Source: Gambelia wislizenii
Lineage: Eukaryota; Chordata; Lepidosauria; Squamata; Crotaphytidae
Assembly (NCBI GenBank): GCA_030847615.1
Contig: JAUMIR010000002.1
Coordinates: 111,360,309-111,424,308 of the forward strand
Direction: 5' to 3'
Length of the DNA stretch: 64,000 nt
This document shows, piece after piece, positions 51,632 through 62,936 of this stretch (its first letter is position 1; the number at the start of each line of letters is the position of its first letter). The position numbers and the translations under genes are program-made. The notes under the pieces were generated by a model. The model was not told the DNA's origin and made no database searches. It saw nothing but the letters and a program-made list of their open reading frames with translations.

Positions 51632-51905
51632 AGGAGCCCTGGAGGTGCAGTGGTTAAATGCCAGTACTGCAAGCCACCACGTTGCAAGTTCAATTCCAGC
51701 GGGCTCCAAGGTTCACTCAGCCTCCCATCCTTTTGTAGGTCGGTAAAATGAGTACCCAGCTTGTGGGGGCAATTAGCTAACATACATTGAAAACTGCTTA
51801 ATGTAGTGCAGCTGTGTAAATTGCTATTGCTTAAAACAATTTGTAAGCTGCTCTGATAGCCTTGTGGCTGAAGACTGGTGTATAAATAACCAATATAATA
51901 TAAAC
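51632..51905 (+). repeat. tRNA-derived SINE (MIR/CORE-like)
   Basis: The head GGAGCCCTGGAGGTGCAGTGG and B-box-like GTTGCAAGTTCAATTCC are followed by GGTCGGTAAAATGAGTACCC and a LINE-type tail GGTGTATAAATAACC. Substitutions in the promoter boxes suggest an old copy. Confidence 0.8.
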
Positions 51906-52083
51906 ATATATAATATATAAAATAGGCAAATTTCAAAGCAAATAAAAATTATATATAAAATTTGAAATCTCACGTAATGGTTGTTAGCTGGTCCTCTGGG
52001 GCTCAAAACTGATAGAAATTGCATGGATGCAGCAGTCAGTTAGAGATTCTGATTTAAGGAGAAAAGACACCAATGGCTTTAGA

Positions 52084-52297
52084 GAATCATAGAATCATAG
52101 AGTTGGAAGAGACCTCAAGGGCCATCTAGTCTAACCCCCTGCCATACAGGAATACACAATCAAATCATTCCCGACAGATGGCCATCCAGCCTCTGTTTAA
52201 AAACCTCCAGAGAAGGAGACTCCACCATACTACGGGACAGTGCATTCCACCTCCAAACAGCTCTTATGGTCAGGAAGTTCTCCCTAATGTTTAGGTG
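52084..52297 (-). mobile_element. CR1 LINE 3'-end fragment, antisense
   Basis: AGAATCATAGAATCATAGAG at the left is the reverse complement of the CR1 octamer tail. The sequence continues through ACCCCCTGCCATACAGG and AGTTCTCCCTAATGTTTAGG. Only the last 210 bases of CR1 are present. Confidence 0.88.
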
Positions 52298-52309
52298 GAA
52301 TGCATGTTT

Positions 52310-52838
52310 GATTATGCGTTCAGACCCAGGGAGGGGATCCAGGCAGGGAATGAATGGGCGACCCTCTGCCCACCACGATCTCTTTGTAACATGCAGTTGA
52401 GGAAGAGGTTAAAGCTGAAGGGTTTGCAGTGTAGAAATCCATTTAAAAAGGTGATTGAGTACATGCACACACACACAAACCTTCGTGCAGCTGGAAGGGA
52501 TGCCTTTGTTTTCAGCTGGTGAGGCTGGATCTGTTGAATGGGTGAGTGACCCCCTCCTTTTCTGGACGCTGATCTCTAAGCCCGCCCCCAGTCGCCATTT
52601 CCGGTCATCACCTACTACCGAGATAGCTTGTCCCGGGCTGTTTACATTTCCGATTTTCCGAATCCTCCAGTGACTTTTTAAAAAACCGGCACAAACTGCA
52701 GGACTAGAAGTCCTGCAGGTTGAGGGATAAAAGGTGGCCCCCCTTCCAAAAATCACGTACCCGACCCAATGTACGTGTAAAAACCAGGGTTTGACACAAA
52801 TTCTTCCCACTACATTTTCATCGTGTAAACGGCACCCT
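52310..52838. repeat. Interspersed repeat ending CGTGTAAACGGCACCC, copy 2
   Basis: Shares GACTTTTTAAAAAAC, GGTTGAGGGATAAAAGGTG and ACATTTTCATCGTGTAAACG with 42841-43437. It begins directly after the CR1 fragment. Confidence 0.6.
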
Positions 52839-54331
52839 GCTTAGAGATATCAAGGTAATGCTCCATTTTAGAGAGAGGCACAGACCTCCTCCTACATGGA
52901 GAAGGGGGAAATTTCTGATAGTGCTTGGGGCTGGATGTCAGACATCCTTGGTATGAGGTGGTGATCCTTGTATTCATTCAATATCACTGGCTTGGCTTCT
53001 CTGAAGTGGATTTTTTGTGTGTGTGTTTTATACAGGCATTTGTGTTCTTTGGCATTTGGGACTTAGAAACTTCAGCCATGTACTCAGGTTTTTGCCAACA
53101 TTAGATGTCTCTGAATTGAACACTTTCCCTCTATGACATGTATTTATTTACTGGGTAAAAAAAATCAAACTTCCCTTCATCCTTGTTACCAAAGTGGTAT
53201 ACAAATATAATGGAAATGACAAAATATATGGTAATTCAGACAATAAAAACTCCAAAAACATTTCATCGTAATAAAATGTAGTAAAGCAGAGAAACAAATG
53301 GGTGTTGAAGCAACAAACAATGGTCCCAAAATAGTGCTTTTTGCATTTTGAGCTCATCCCCCACTTCTGCCTTGTACTTAGGCTCTTGAATGAGTTTTAA
53401 GCTTCACCAATTTGCTTACTGAGAAATTTAAGTTTTCTTGACTGGCCATCCCTGCCATAGCAGCTATTTTGTGATTGGGCAACATTATTTATTGATTTCA
53501 TTTCTATGCCACCTTTCTCCAAGAGTGGAACCCAAGGCGGATCACAAACAGAATAACCTAAAACCTAACAATAACACTTTAAACACAATTAAAATCATCC
53601 CATTAACACAGTATAAAACCATTGACACCCATTTGGTAATAGTGCCAAAGACATTGTCTGAACCATCAAAATATGTCCACCAAGCCCTAAAGATTAGGAA
53701 CCCTGTTCTATACCATTACTCAATGTTTTAAAATTAGAAGCTGAAGTAACATTTCAAGCAAATAGCTTCCCAGTAGTTAGCACCATTATAGATTCATTGT
53801 GAGTGTTTTTAAAATCAACTCTTCACTTTCTTCTTTTCAGAACTAATTGGAAGAGTCACTTTCCATTACTTTGGGAGGATCAGAATGCTACAGGTTGCTA
53901 GCCTATAATAGAAAGGTCACCTAAACAATGAGGCCACACACACTTTCATACCCACCAACATTTCACAGATGAAAACCAGGACACATATGCCAGGAAATGC
54001 CAGAGTGTGGTCAAGATGACAAAAGTTATTAACAAGGAAGAACACACAAGCTAGGACAGGCTGCAGCAGTTTATTTTTGCCTGAGCCAGCTGGGAAGGGC
54101 AAGATTCCATTCCCTTCTCTCTCCGCTGCTGAGTTGAGAGCAAACTACTATACTTCTGCTCTTTGAAGCAGTTTGCAGCAACTGAAGTAAGCAGAGGACA
54201 ACAGGGGAAAGTTGTAAGAGGAGAGAGAAACTGAGATATTTTAAAAGCAGCTGCAAAGGTGGGATGACAGAGGATTAACTGAGACAGTCCCTGCTAAATT
54301 GGAACAGATGGGGGTATGCACTCTGTAACTA
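52839..54331. other. Intergenic, mostly unassigned
   Basis: 53485-53640 resembles the antisense tail of a reptile LINE/SINE (CTATGCCACCTTTCTCC, CAAGGCGGATCACAAAC). I see no gene in the rest. No ORF resembles MUSTN1, a neighbour of ITIH4 in mammals. Confidence 0.45.
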
Positions 54332-54556
54332 CAGTAGGACCCCCTGCTGGGGATACCAAAAACCATGGATAATAGCAAACGCCATTGGAAATATTGGGAC
54401 TTCCAGTTTAAATACCATAGTGTTGCCTTGGAGGACCTAGAAAATGGCTAGAGAGGACATATTTTCTAGGAAGATTCTATGGTAGGTGTGCTGTTTTGTG
54501 TCCCGTGGATTATTGAATTAGTGGATAATGAATCAGTGGATACAGGGCTCCTACTG
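54332..54556. mobile_element. Tigger-like MITE, 225 bp
   Basis: Left end CAGTAGGACCCCCTGCTGGG and right end ATACAGGGCTCCTACTG. TA is present on the left only. It is related to 48585-49202 (ATAGTAGCAAACGCC-type word in both). The 4-kb LINE inserted three bases beyond it. Confidence 0.75.
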
Positions 54557-54602
54557 AATAAAACAATTACTCTCTCTCTGGCTTTTCTTCGCAAACGAAG
54601 AT

Positions 54603-56924
54603 TCAGGAAGGACTCATCCCGCGCTTTCTGCAAGCGCGCTGATGACTAAAAAGGCCAATCCGAGATAAACAAGTCCGGTTGCAAAAAGCACAGCAGAAGG
54701 TCTCCTTGGGTGATGTTTTTGGGTTGTGATTCCTTCTGCGTTGCCGTTTCTCTTCAAGACTTGTTCGTCGTGAGTTCTCAAATAAGGCTGCAGCATTGTG
54801 GATAGTGCGTCTCCATGCCTCCCGATGTGAGGCCAGGGCGGACCACTGTTGGTGATCAATTTGGCCAAGCCTGAGATGTTGTTTCAGGGAGTCTTTGTAT
54901 CGCTTTTTTGGAGCGCCCCTCTTACGCTGACCCGTGGTGAGTTCACCGTAGAGTAGTATTTTTGGGAGGCGATGGTCCTCCATCCTAGAAACGTGCCCTG
55001 CCCAACGCAGCTGTGTTCTCAATATCATGGCCTCAATGCTGGTGATCCCTGCTTGCTCAAGGACAGCAACATTCGTCACATAGTCAGTCCAGTGTATATT
55101 TAGGATTGTGCGTAGACAGCGCTGATGAAAGCGCTCGAGGAGTCGTAGGTGGTGGCGATAGGTGACCCATGTTTCAGATCCATAAAGGAGGATAGACAGT
55201 ACGATGGCTCTATACACACTGATTTTTGTGCTTTGCCTCAGGTGTTTATTGCTCCAGACTCTTTTGTGAAGTCTTCCAAATGCATTATATGCCTTTGCTA
55301 ATCTGTGATCGATCTCTTTGTCAATCTTGGCATCTGAGGAGATGATGCTTCCCAGGTAGGTGAACTGCTGAACGGACTTGAGCACTGATTTGCCGACGGC
55401 AATGTGGGGATGGTGGTGTTCGTCCTGTGGTGCAGGCTGGTAAAGAACCTCTGTTTTCTTTAGGTTGACTTCTAGCCCAAACAGCTCTGCAGCTGTTGCA
55501 AAGCAGGATGTTAGGCGCTGCAGAGCTGCTTCTGTGTGGGCAACAAGGGCAGCATCATCGGCGAAGAGCAGCTCACGGACTAGATAGTTTAGAGTCTTAG
55601 TGTGAGCCCTCAGACGGCTTAAGTTAAACAAGCTACCATCAGTACGGTAGCGTATATAGATGCCGTCGTCTTCTTCAAGCTCTGCCATAGCCCTTTGGAG
55701 CATCGTGCTAAAGAAGATTGTAAATAAAGTTGGTGCAAGAACACAACCTTGCTTCACTCCATTAGTTATTAGAAAGGGCTCTGAAAGAGCATCGCCATAT
55801 CTGACTTGACCACGCTGTCCCTCATGTAGCAAGATAATCATTTTAAGGAATTTGGGGGGACATCCTAGTCTTTCCAGGATCTGCCACAGACCTTTTCTAC
55901 TTACAGTGTCAAAGGCTTTGGTGAGGTCGACAAATGTTACATAGAGACCCTTGTTCTGCTCCCTACATTTTTCTTGCAGTTGCCTAAGGGCAAATACCAT
56001 GTCTGTAGTGCTCCTATTGGCTCTGAAGCCACATTGGCTTTCAGGGAGAAGTTCTTCTGCAATAGCAGGAACTAACCTGTTCAGGAGTATCCTTGCAAGG
56101 ATTTTTCCAGCAATAGAGAGCAGTGTTATGCCTCGATAGTTTGAGCAATCGGATTTTGCTCCTTTTTTCTTGTACACGGTGATGATGACTGCATCTCGGA
56201 GGTCTGATGGCAGTTCCCCTTTTTCCCAGCAATTCACAAGGAATTCGTGGAATTTTTCATGGAGTGCATGACCTCCGTGTTTCCAAACTTCAGGTGGGAT
56301 TCCATCAATCCCAGCTGCCTTGCCGTTTTTCATCTGCTGTATGGCCTTAAGTGTCTCTTCCAAAGTGGGAGCTATGTCCAATTCATTTTTCATTGGTTTT
56401 TGTATCATATGTTGGATAGCTGAGGCTTGGACTACTCGGTTGGTGCTAAAGAGACTTTGAAAATGTTCAGCCCAACGATTTAGGATGGAGGCTTTATCAG
56501 TAATTAATGTTTGACCATCTGTACTGTATAAGGAGCTTTGGACCTGATAAGTAGGTCCAAACACTGCTTTAAGAACTTCATAAAATCCTCTATGATCACC
56601 CAGATCTGCACAGCATTGTGTCTTTTCTGCTATATTGATCCACCACTTGTTCTGCATGTCTCGGAGTTTTTGTTGTAGTTTGCTACATGTGAGGCGGAAA
56701 GCTGCTTTTCTTACATGACAGGTTGGCTGGGCGAGGTATGCCTGGTGAGCAGCTCTCTTCCTTGTCAACAGCTCCTGGATCTCTTGGTTGTTTTCATCAA
56801 ACCAGTCTTGATTTTTCTTGTGGGAGAAGCCAAGGGATTCTTCTGCAGACTGGAGGATACTGTTTTTGATATGCTGCCAAAGCAGCATATCAAAAAGGAG
56901 ACGGATCTGTAGGATGGTCTTCAA
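54603..56924 (-). pseudogene. LINE ORF, reverse transcriptase and C-terminal finger
   Basis: 773 codons without a stop. Visible motifs: GKAAGIDGIPPEVWKHGG, NYRGITLLSIAGKILARIL, SQCGFRANRSTTDMVFALRQ, FVDLTKAFDTVSR, GVKQGCVLAPTLF, LLFADDAALVA (catalytic F/YADD), then LGSIISSDAKIDKEID. The C-terminus has [18 protein letters not shown] followed by RAC, a C2-H-C finger-like motif. Its N-terminal frame is cut from the endonuclease by a frameshift near 56900. Confidence 0.88.
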
Positions 56925-57768
56925 GTTTCGTTTGTAGATTTGCCTGGAAGTTGTCTCTCATGGTAGCTTGTTGAAGATTGTTGACTTGGAGTCTCTTCTT
57001 TAAGATGCCACCCCTCTTAGGTTTGAACTTAAGATGAAGATTTAGTTTACATCTGACAAGGCGATGATCTGTTTGGCATTCTGCACTGGGCATCACTCGT
57101 GTATGACGGACATCACGAATGTCTCTCTGACGGACTAGAACGTAGTCAATGAGGTGCCAATGTTTGGATCGGGGATGCATCCAGGTTGTCTTCAAGCTGT
57201 CTTTCTGCTGAAAGATTGTGTTTGTAATAGTCAGCTGTTGTTCTGCACAGAACTCTAGCAGGAGGCGTCTGTTATCATTGCAATTTCCAACACCATGCTT
57301 GCCTAAGACACCTTTCCAGGCTTCGGAGTTCTTTCCTACTCTGGCATTGAAGTCACCAAGGATAATAATTTTATCTTCTACAGGGACTTTTTGTATGAGT
57401 TGGCGTAGGTCTGTGTAGAATTTGTCTTTCTGTACAGGGTCGGCTTGCATAGTTGGGGCATATATACTAAAGAGAACAACATGTGGGAGGCGTAAGGAAA
57501 TAATGCGATCAGAGTGTCCTGTTGGCAAGGTTTCGAGTTTGGAGGCAATGGAGTTTTTAATCATAAAGCCTACTCCTGACAGATGTTTTTCGGTTTTGGG
57601 TTTGCCAGACCAGTAAAGTGTGTAGCCGGCGCCATGTTCTTTAAGGCTGCCTTCCTCATGGAAGCGAACTTCACTAAGAGCAGCGATGTCAATATTAAGC
57701 CGTGATAGTTCAAGGGCTATTAGGGCAGAACGACGCTCAGGCCGTCCACTATCTTCAGAGTCTTGCAT
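56890..57768 (-). pseudogene. LINE ORF, apurinic-type endonuclease
   Basis: 292 codons with APE endonuclease motifs: IDIAALSEVRF, GVGFMIKN, SIYAPT, IILGDFNARVG, HLIDYVLVR and TDHRLVRCKL. It ends DPSPF then TGA, and reading on in the next frame gives FDMLLWQ, the start of the RT linker. So a single indel in a run of T separates what was one EN-RT protein. Confidence 0.88.
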
Positions 57769-58604
57769 GGTTCTGATGTTCCAGCATGCAAGTGTCAGTT
57801 TATTTACACCTTTGGAGGCCGGTGTGTGCCTTTGTTTCTTTGCCTTGGTTCGACCGCATCAGAAGATTCCCGTTGGCCGCGGCTAGCCAACCAGGTAGTT
57901 GGGGATGAGCTTTCTTTAGGCCACCTTTTCTAGGCCCCTCTCCATATGGAGCAAGCAGTGCTCTCCTTTAAAAAGGCTGCTTGGTCGTTCAGAATGCTGC
58001 CGAACAAGACTGTCATCTCCCGGGTCAGGCTTGAGCGACCAATGTCCTGAACCGCCTGCATGCAGGGTTGGGGCTGCGGCTTCCAGTGCATCTTTACACC
58101 TGCCGGTTTCGTCCCTCGCCAGTCGCTACAGGGCTTTTTTGGAAATGGATTTGTCCTTCGAGCCTGTGCAATGGATTTTTCTGGTGGAGCGCAGCGTGCA
58201 CAGAACTGGCCTCACCCTTTAAACCAGAGATTCATCTGCCGTGGCCTTGCAAGCATGGACGTGGCAGTGAGGTCCTCGGGCCGTAGGTTTGATTAGAGTT
58301 TCCTTCTCTTAGATGGTTGACCTTACAGGGTTGGACGAGCACCATCTGCCCGGGTTTGGGATTGGAGTTTTCCTTCTCCTAGGACGGTTGCCACAAGGCT
58401 AGAGAGCCCATCCTGCCCTTTGACGCTCTTTGTCAGACCCTTCGGTTTTGACCTGTCTGGCATGGGAGACCCTACCAGTGGCTATTATGCCACCGCCAGC
58501 ATAGCTCAAAACATCATTAGGGTACGCAAGCCTCTCTCCCACGACAAGGGGGCGTCAATGGAGAGGAAAACAATTACAATACAAAAGAAATGACATTAAC
58601 TCTC

Positions 58605-58885
58605 AGTGCATTTTAAATATAATAGTACATTGTTATGCCTTAATTTTGCAAAAGGGAATTAATGACAAGTAACCAGTTACTTCTGAGCTCTGATAAGTTT
58701 GTTGCTGTTGTTGTGTGTGTGTCTTCAAGTCATTCCATCTGATGGTGACCCTAAGGGGAACCTATCATGAGGTTTTCTTGGCAGGATTAGTTCAGAGGGG
58801 GGTTGCCTTTGCCTTCTGTTGAGGCTGAGAAAGTGTGACTTGCCCAGGGTCACCCAGTGGGTTCATGGCTAAGCGGGGACTGATG
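58605..58885 (-). repeat. SINE with extra flanking module (antisense)
   Basis: 58699-58885 is the reverse complement of most of the SINE at 39943-40464 (GACCCTAAGGGGAACCTATC, GGTCACCCAGTGGG). The preceding segment 58605-58698 matches 5262-5353, including AATTAATGACAAGTAACC. Confidence 0.75.
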
Positions 58886-58975
58886 AATACCACAGTAGAA
58901 ATCACCTGAATATTTGCAATAGTAGAAAATCAATCCTTTTAATGTTTTTCTTGGCCGAAAAGACAGAGAAGGGGA

Positions 58976-61195
58976 TCTTTAGGAGAGTTTAGGAGAGTTG
59001 ACTTTAGGAGAGCTGATTTCAATAAGCATTCTTGACTTTAGGAGAGCTGATTTCAATAAACTCAGGGAAATACTGGGGGTGATCCCATGGTCAGGAATAC
59101 TAAAAGAGAAGAGACCTCAAGACGGATGGGACTTTCTCAAAAAGGAGATACTGAAGGCACAATTTCAAACAGTACCATTGAGGAAGAAAAATGGGAGGTG
59201 TCTCAAGAAACCAGGATGGATGACTAAAGAACTTTCAATGGAGCTAAGTTTTAAACGGAACATGTATAGGAAAGGGGGGGAAATCACCAAAGAAGAATTC
59301 AAACAGATAGCGAACACGTGTAGGAGTAAAGTCAGAAAAGCTAAAGCGCAGAATGAGCTCAGGCTTGCTAGGGAGGTTAAGAACAATAAAAAGGGGTTTT
59401 TTGGATATGTCCGTAGCAAAAGGAGGAAGAAGGAAATGATAGGGCCGCTACGTGGAGAAGATGGCAAAATGCTAACAGGGGACAGAGAAAAGGCAGAATT
59501 ACTCAACACCTTCTTTGCCTCAGTGTTTTCAGAAAAGGAAAAGGAGGACCAACCTGAGGAGAATGGAACAGAGGACACAATAGGGGAAATCCAGCTCAAA
59601 ATAAGTAAAGAGGTAGTACAGGAATACCTTCTTAATCTAAATGAATTTAAATCTCCAGGACCAGATGAACTACATCCAAGAGTATTAAAAGAGCTGGCAA
59701 ATATAATCTCAGAGCCATTGGCAATAATATTTGAGAACTCCTGGAGAACAGGAGAAGTCCCAGCAGACTGGAGGAGGGCAAACGTAGTTCCCATCATCAA
59801 AAAGGGGAAAAAAGAGGATCCCAACAATTATCATCCAGTTAGTCTGACATCAATACCAGGGAAGATTCTAGAGCAGATCATTAAACAGAGAGTCTGTGAA
59901 CATTTAGAAGGCAATGCCATAATCGCAAAAAGTCAACATGGGTTTCAGAGAAACAAGTCATGCCAGACTAATCTGATCTCTTTTTTTGATAAAGTTACCA
60001 GCTTGGTAGATGAAGGGAATGCTGTGGACATCGCATACCTTGATTTCAGTAAGGCCTTTGACAAGGTTCCCCATGACATTCTTGCAAACAAGCTTGTAAA
60101 ATGTGGGCTAGACAAGTTAACTGTTCAATGGATTTGTAATTGGTTGACCGGCTGAACCCAAAGGGTGCTCAGCAGTGGCTCCTTTTCGTCTTGGAAAGAT
60201 GTGACCAGTGGGGTGCCACAGGGTTCTGTCCTGGGCCCAGTGCTATTCAACATCTTTATCAATGACTTGGATGAGGGAATTAGGGGCATACTTATTAAAT
60301 TTGCAGATGACACCAAATTGGGAGGAGTAGCTGATACCCTAGAGGACAGGACCAAAATTCAGAATGACCTGGATAGACTGGAGAGCTGGGCCAAAGCTAA
60401 CAAAATGAAATTCAATACGGAGAAATGTAAAGTACTGCATTTAGGGCGGAAAAATGAAATGCATAAATATAGGATGGGAGAGACCTGGCTGAATGAGACT
60501 ACGTGCGAAACGGATCTAGGAGTCCTAGTAGACCACAAGTTGAACATGAGCCAACAGTGTGATGCGGCAGCTAAAAAGGCCAATGCGATTTTGGGCTGTA
60601 TCAATAGAAGTATAGTGTCTAGATCAAGGAAAGTAATAGTGCCACTCTATTCTGCCTTGGTCAGACCTCACTTAGAATACTGTGTCCAGTTCTGGGCACC
60701 ACAATTCAGAAAAGATATTGACAAATTGGAGCGTGTCCAGAGAAGGGCAACTAAAATGGTGAAAGGTCTGGAAACGATGCCTTATGAGGAGAGACTTAGG
60801 GAGCAGGGTATGTTTAGCCTGGAAAAAAGACGGTTAAGAGGCGATATGATAGCCCTGTTTAAGTATTTGAAGGGATGTCACGCTGAGGATGGAGCAAGCT
60901 TGTTTTCTGCTGCTCCAGAGACTGGAACACGGAGCAATGGGTGCAAGCTCCAGGAACAGAGATTCCAACTCAACATGAGGAGGAACTTTTTGACAGTAAG
61001 AGCTGTTCGGCAGTGGAACACACTCCCTCAGAGCGTGGTGGGGTCTCCTTCCTTGGAGGTCTTTAAACAGAGGCTGGATGGCCATCTGTCGGGGATGCTT
61101 TGATCAAGATTTCCTGCATGGCAGGGGGGTTGGACTGGATGGCCCTCGTGGTCTCTTCCAACTCTGCAATTCTATGATTCTATGATTCTATGATC
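58976..61195 (+). mobile_element. CR1 LINE, 5'-truncated, 3' end complete
   Basis: It covers the endonuclease-RT linker, RT and 3' UTR, ending in about three ATTCTATG octamers (61160-61195), the hallmark CR1 tail. The 5' edge carries a tandem duplication of the GACTTTAGGAGAGCTGATTT segment. It is better preserved than the antisense copy at 1214-3126. Confidence 0.93.
58998..61103 (+). pseudogene. CR1 reverse transcriptase ORF with one nonsense codon
   Basis: Frames 58998-60155 and 60165-61103 are the same frame, separated by a TGA at 60153-60155 where the antisense copy has CGA (Arg) in WLTGRTQR. Motifs: SPGPDELHPRVLKEL, IAYLDFSKAFDKVPHDI, GVPQGSVLGPVLFNIFINDL, IKFADDTKLGG (catalytic FADD), CVQFWAPQ and a C-terminal RLDGHLSGML. 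Apart from this stop the frame is open for about 700 codons. Confidence 0.92.
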
Positions 61196-61740
61196 CTCTG
61201 TGGGGGAGTATCCCCAGTTGCTTGCTTGGATTGGATACCTACGCCAATTTAATTCATTTTTAATCTCTCTCATAGGAATATGTGCTTTCTCACCTCACAC
61301 TTTTGCTACCAACCTGCAGCAATATTTTAGAGCAAAGATAGGGGGGAGGGGAATGAACCAGGAAAGTTACTGCTGCTCACCAAAGATGGCTTCTGTTCAT
61401 CCTTCTTATTTAATTGAAGAAGGAAGGAAGCGAGGAGAACCCGCAGCTAATATTTAGCTGGCTGTCTAATTCTAATTGGCTGTGGGCTGTATTCTTTGAT
61501 ACCTTTTTCTCCACTGAATTCTTTAGTCCCTTGTGGCTGGGTAAAGGGTTTTGATAAGCCCATAAATTAGGATGAATGACATGGCTGAGGTCCAGGCTGA
61601 CAGATCTCCCATTATGAGCCTGCCCACACCCTGAAAGGCTCATAATGGGAGATCTTAGGAAAGGCTCTTAGGAAAGGCTCTTCTCCTCACACCCATCACC
61701 TTCTCAGGTACAACTGATGGGGAGATGAGAGAGGGCCCAC
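61196..61740. other. Intergenic, unassigned
   Basis: Contains an inverted pair at about 61605 and 61640 (GATCTCCCATTATGAGCC / GGCTCATAATGGGAGATC) that may be the core of a small hairpin or MITE remnant. Otherwise nothing. Confidence 0.4.
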
Positions 61741-62363
61741 TCCTTGGCCACCCCAGGCTCTGAACTCTCTTCCCAGGGAGACCACAATGGCCCCCTCCTT
61801 ATTGCCCTGGTTGGATGCATAGCCTTTTCTAGTCCAACAGGCTTTTAGAACTGATGTTTTTTAAAGGAAGAGCTTTAGAAGGTGCCATGTTGGTTTTACT
61901 GAACTGTTTTTTAACTGTGTTTTATCCTTTTCTGGTGTATGTCTTAAATTGTTTTAGTACAGATAGACCCAATATCCGTGGACCTGAATCTGCAAATTAA
62001 AATTGTCTAGGTCCTCCAGCAGAACTCTACGGTATACTTCCATCAGAAGCTGACCATAGCGACACACTGGAGGACCTAGAAGATACCTAGAGAGGTGTTC
62101 TCTCTAGGCAGCTTCTAGGTCCTCCAGGATGACTTTATGCTATGTTTGAGCCAGTAGACATTCATTTTAATAGGGTTCACGGTTTCTAGTATCCACAGTA
62201 AGGGAACGTATCCTCCATGGATATAGGGATTTATCTGTACTGTGCACAGTTTCATTCTATTTTAATGTTGACTTTTGTATGTTTTTAGCTACATTGTACT
62301 TGTTTTAATTTGTAAGCCACCTTGAGTCCCATTTTTTTTGGGGGGGGGAAGGTGGGGTATAAA
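61741..62363 (+). repeat. Old LINE 3' end (L2/CR1-group type) split by a MITE
   Basis: CTCTCTTCCCAGGGAGACC, AGTCCAACAGGCTTTTAGAAC, and after the MITE AATTTGTAAGCCACCTTGAG and GGTGGGGTATAAATAAAG are the typical end of an abundant reptile LINE. The coding end is decayed. Confidence 0.6.
61960..62237. mobile_element. Tigger-like MITE, 278 bp, inserted in a LINE tail
   Basis: Left end CAGATAGACCCAATATCC and right end GGATATAGGGATTTATCTG, flanked by TA (61958-61959 and 62238-62239). The interior has inverted CTAGGTCCTCCAG repeats. Confidence 0.75.
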
Positions 62364-62620
62364 TAAAGATCAGCAGCAGCATCTAGGGAAAGCAAGAGGA
62401 CCTGATGCCTTGCCTGGTGCACCACAACATAAGAATTAGAATGTGTGGAGGAGAAAGAAACATGCATAGAAATCCATTCCTTTACCCATTTTGAAAGGCA
62501 GCACAGTGGTCAGATGATTGCTCACCAGAGCACAGAGAAAAACCAGAAAGGAGGAGGGAAAGGAAAGGAAAGGAAAAAAGAACATTAAAAATCAGTTTGG
62601 GCATCTGGCTGACTGTCTAA

Positions 62621-62933
62621 GGACTTTTTCAGACAAGCTAATTGTAGCGCTAGCAGCCTCGCCACGTTGGGAGGATGCAGCGCTGCAGGGCATCCCTTTC
62701 GGATGACGCCCGTCCCTAGCGGTACTGTTGCGGTACCGCAGGGACATTTGACTGTAATATTTTGGCGATTTTTACTCACGAAAACTCTCCAAAATATTAC
62801 AGTCAAATGTCCCTGTGGTACCGCAACAGTACTGCTAGGGATGGGCGTCATCCGAAAGGGACGCCCTGCAGCGCTGCAGCCTCGCAACATGGCGAGGCTG
62901 CTAGCGCTACAATTAGCTTGTCCAAAAAAGTCC
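62621..62933. mobile_element. Near-perfect palindromic TIR element, 313 bp, TAA duplication
   Basis: Ends are GGACTTTTTCAGACAAGC and GCTTGTCCAAAAAAGTCC, flanked by TAA (62618-62620 and 62934-62936). The arms pair nearly throughout (AATTGTAGCGCTAGCAGCC with GGCTGCTAGCGCTACAATT; CAAATGTCCCTG with CAGGGACATTTG). Confidence 0.92.
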
Positions 62934-62936
62934 TAA

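Larger units (their letters stand above)
54571..58566 (-). mobile_element. Essentially full-length 4.0-kb APE-type LINE (I/Vingi-like, one frameshift)
   Basis: It is flanked by an 11-bp direct repeat AAAACAATTAC (54560-54570 and 58567-58577). It runs 5' to 3' on the minus strand: about 800 bases of GC-rich 5' region without an ORF1, endonuclease (57768-56890), reverse transcriptase with zinc-finger-like end (56924-54603), short 3' UTR and a GA-repeat tail. At least four 3' fragments of the same family lie at 31402-32066, 32175-32739 and 41685-42222. The clade name is a judgement from motifs. Confidence 0.9.
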
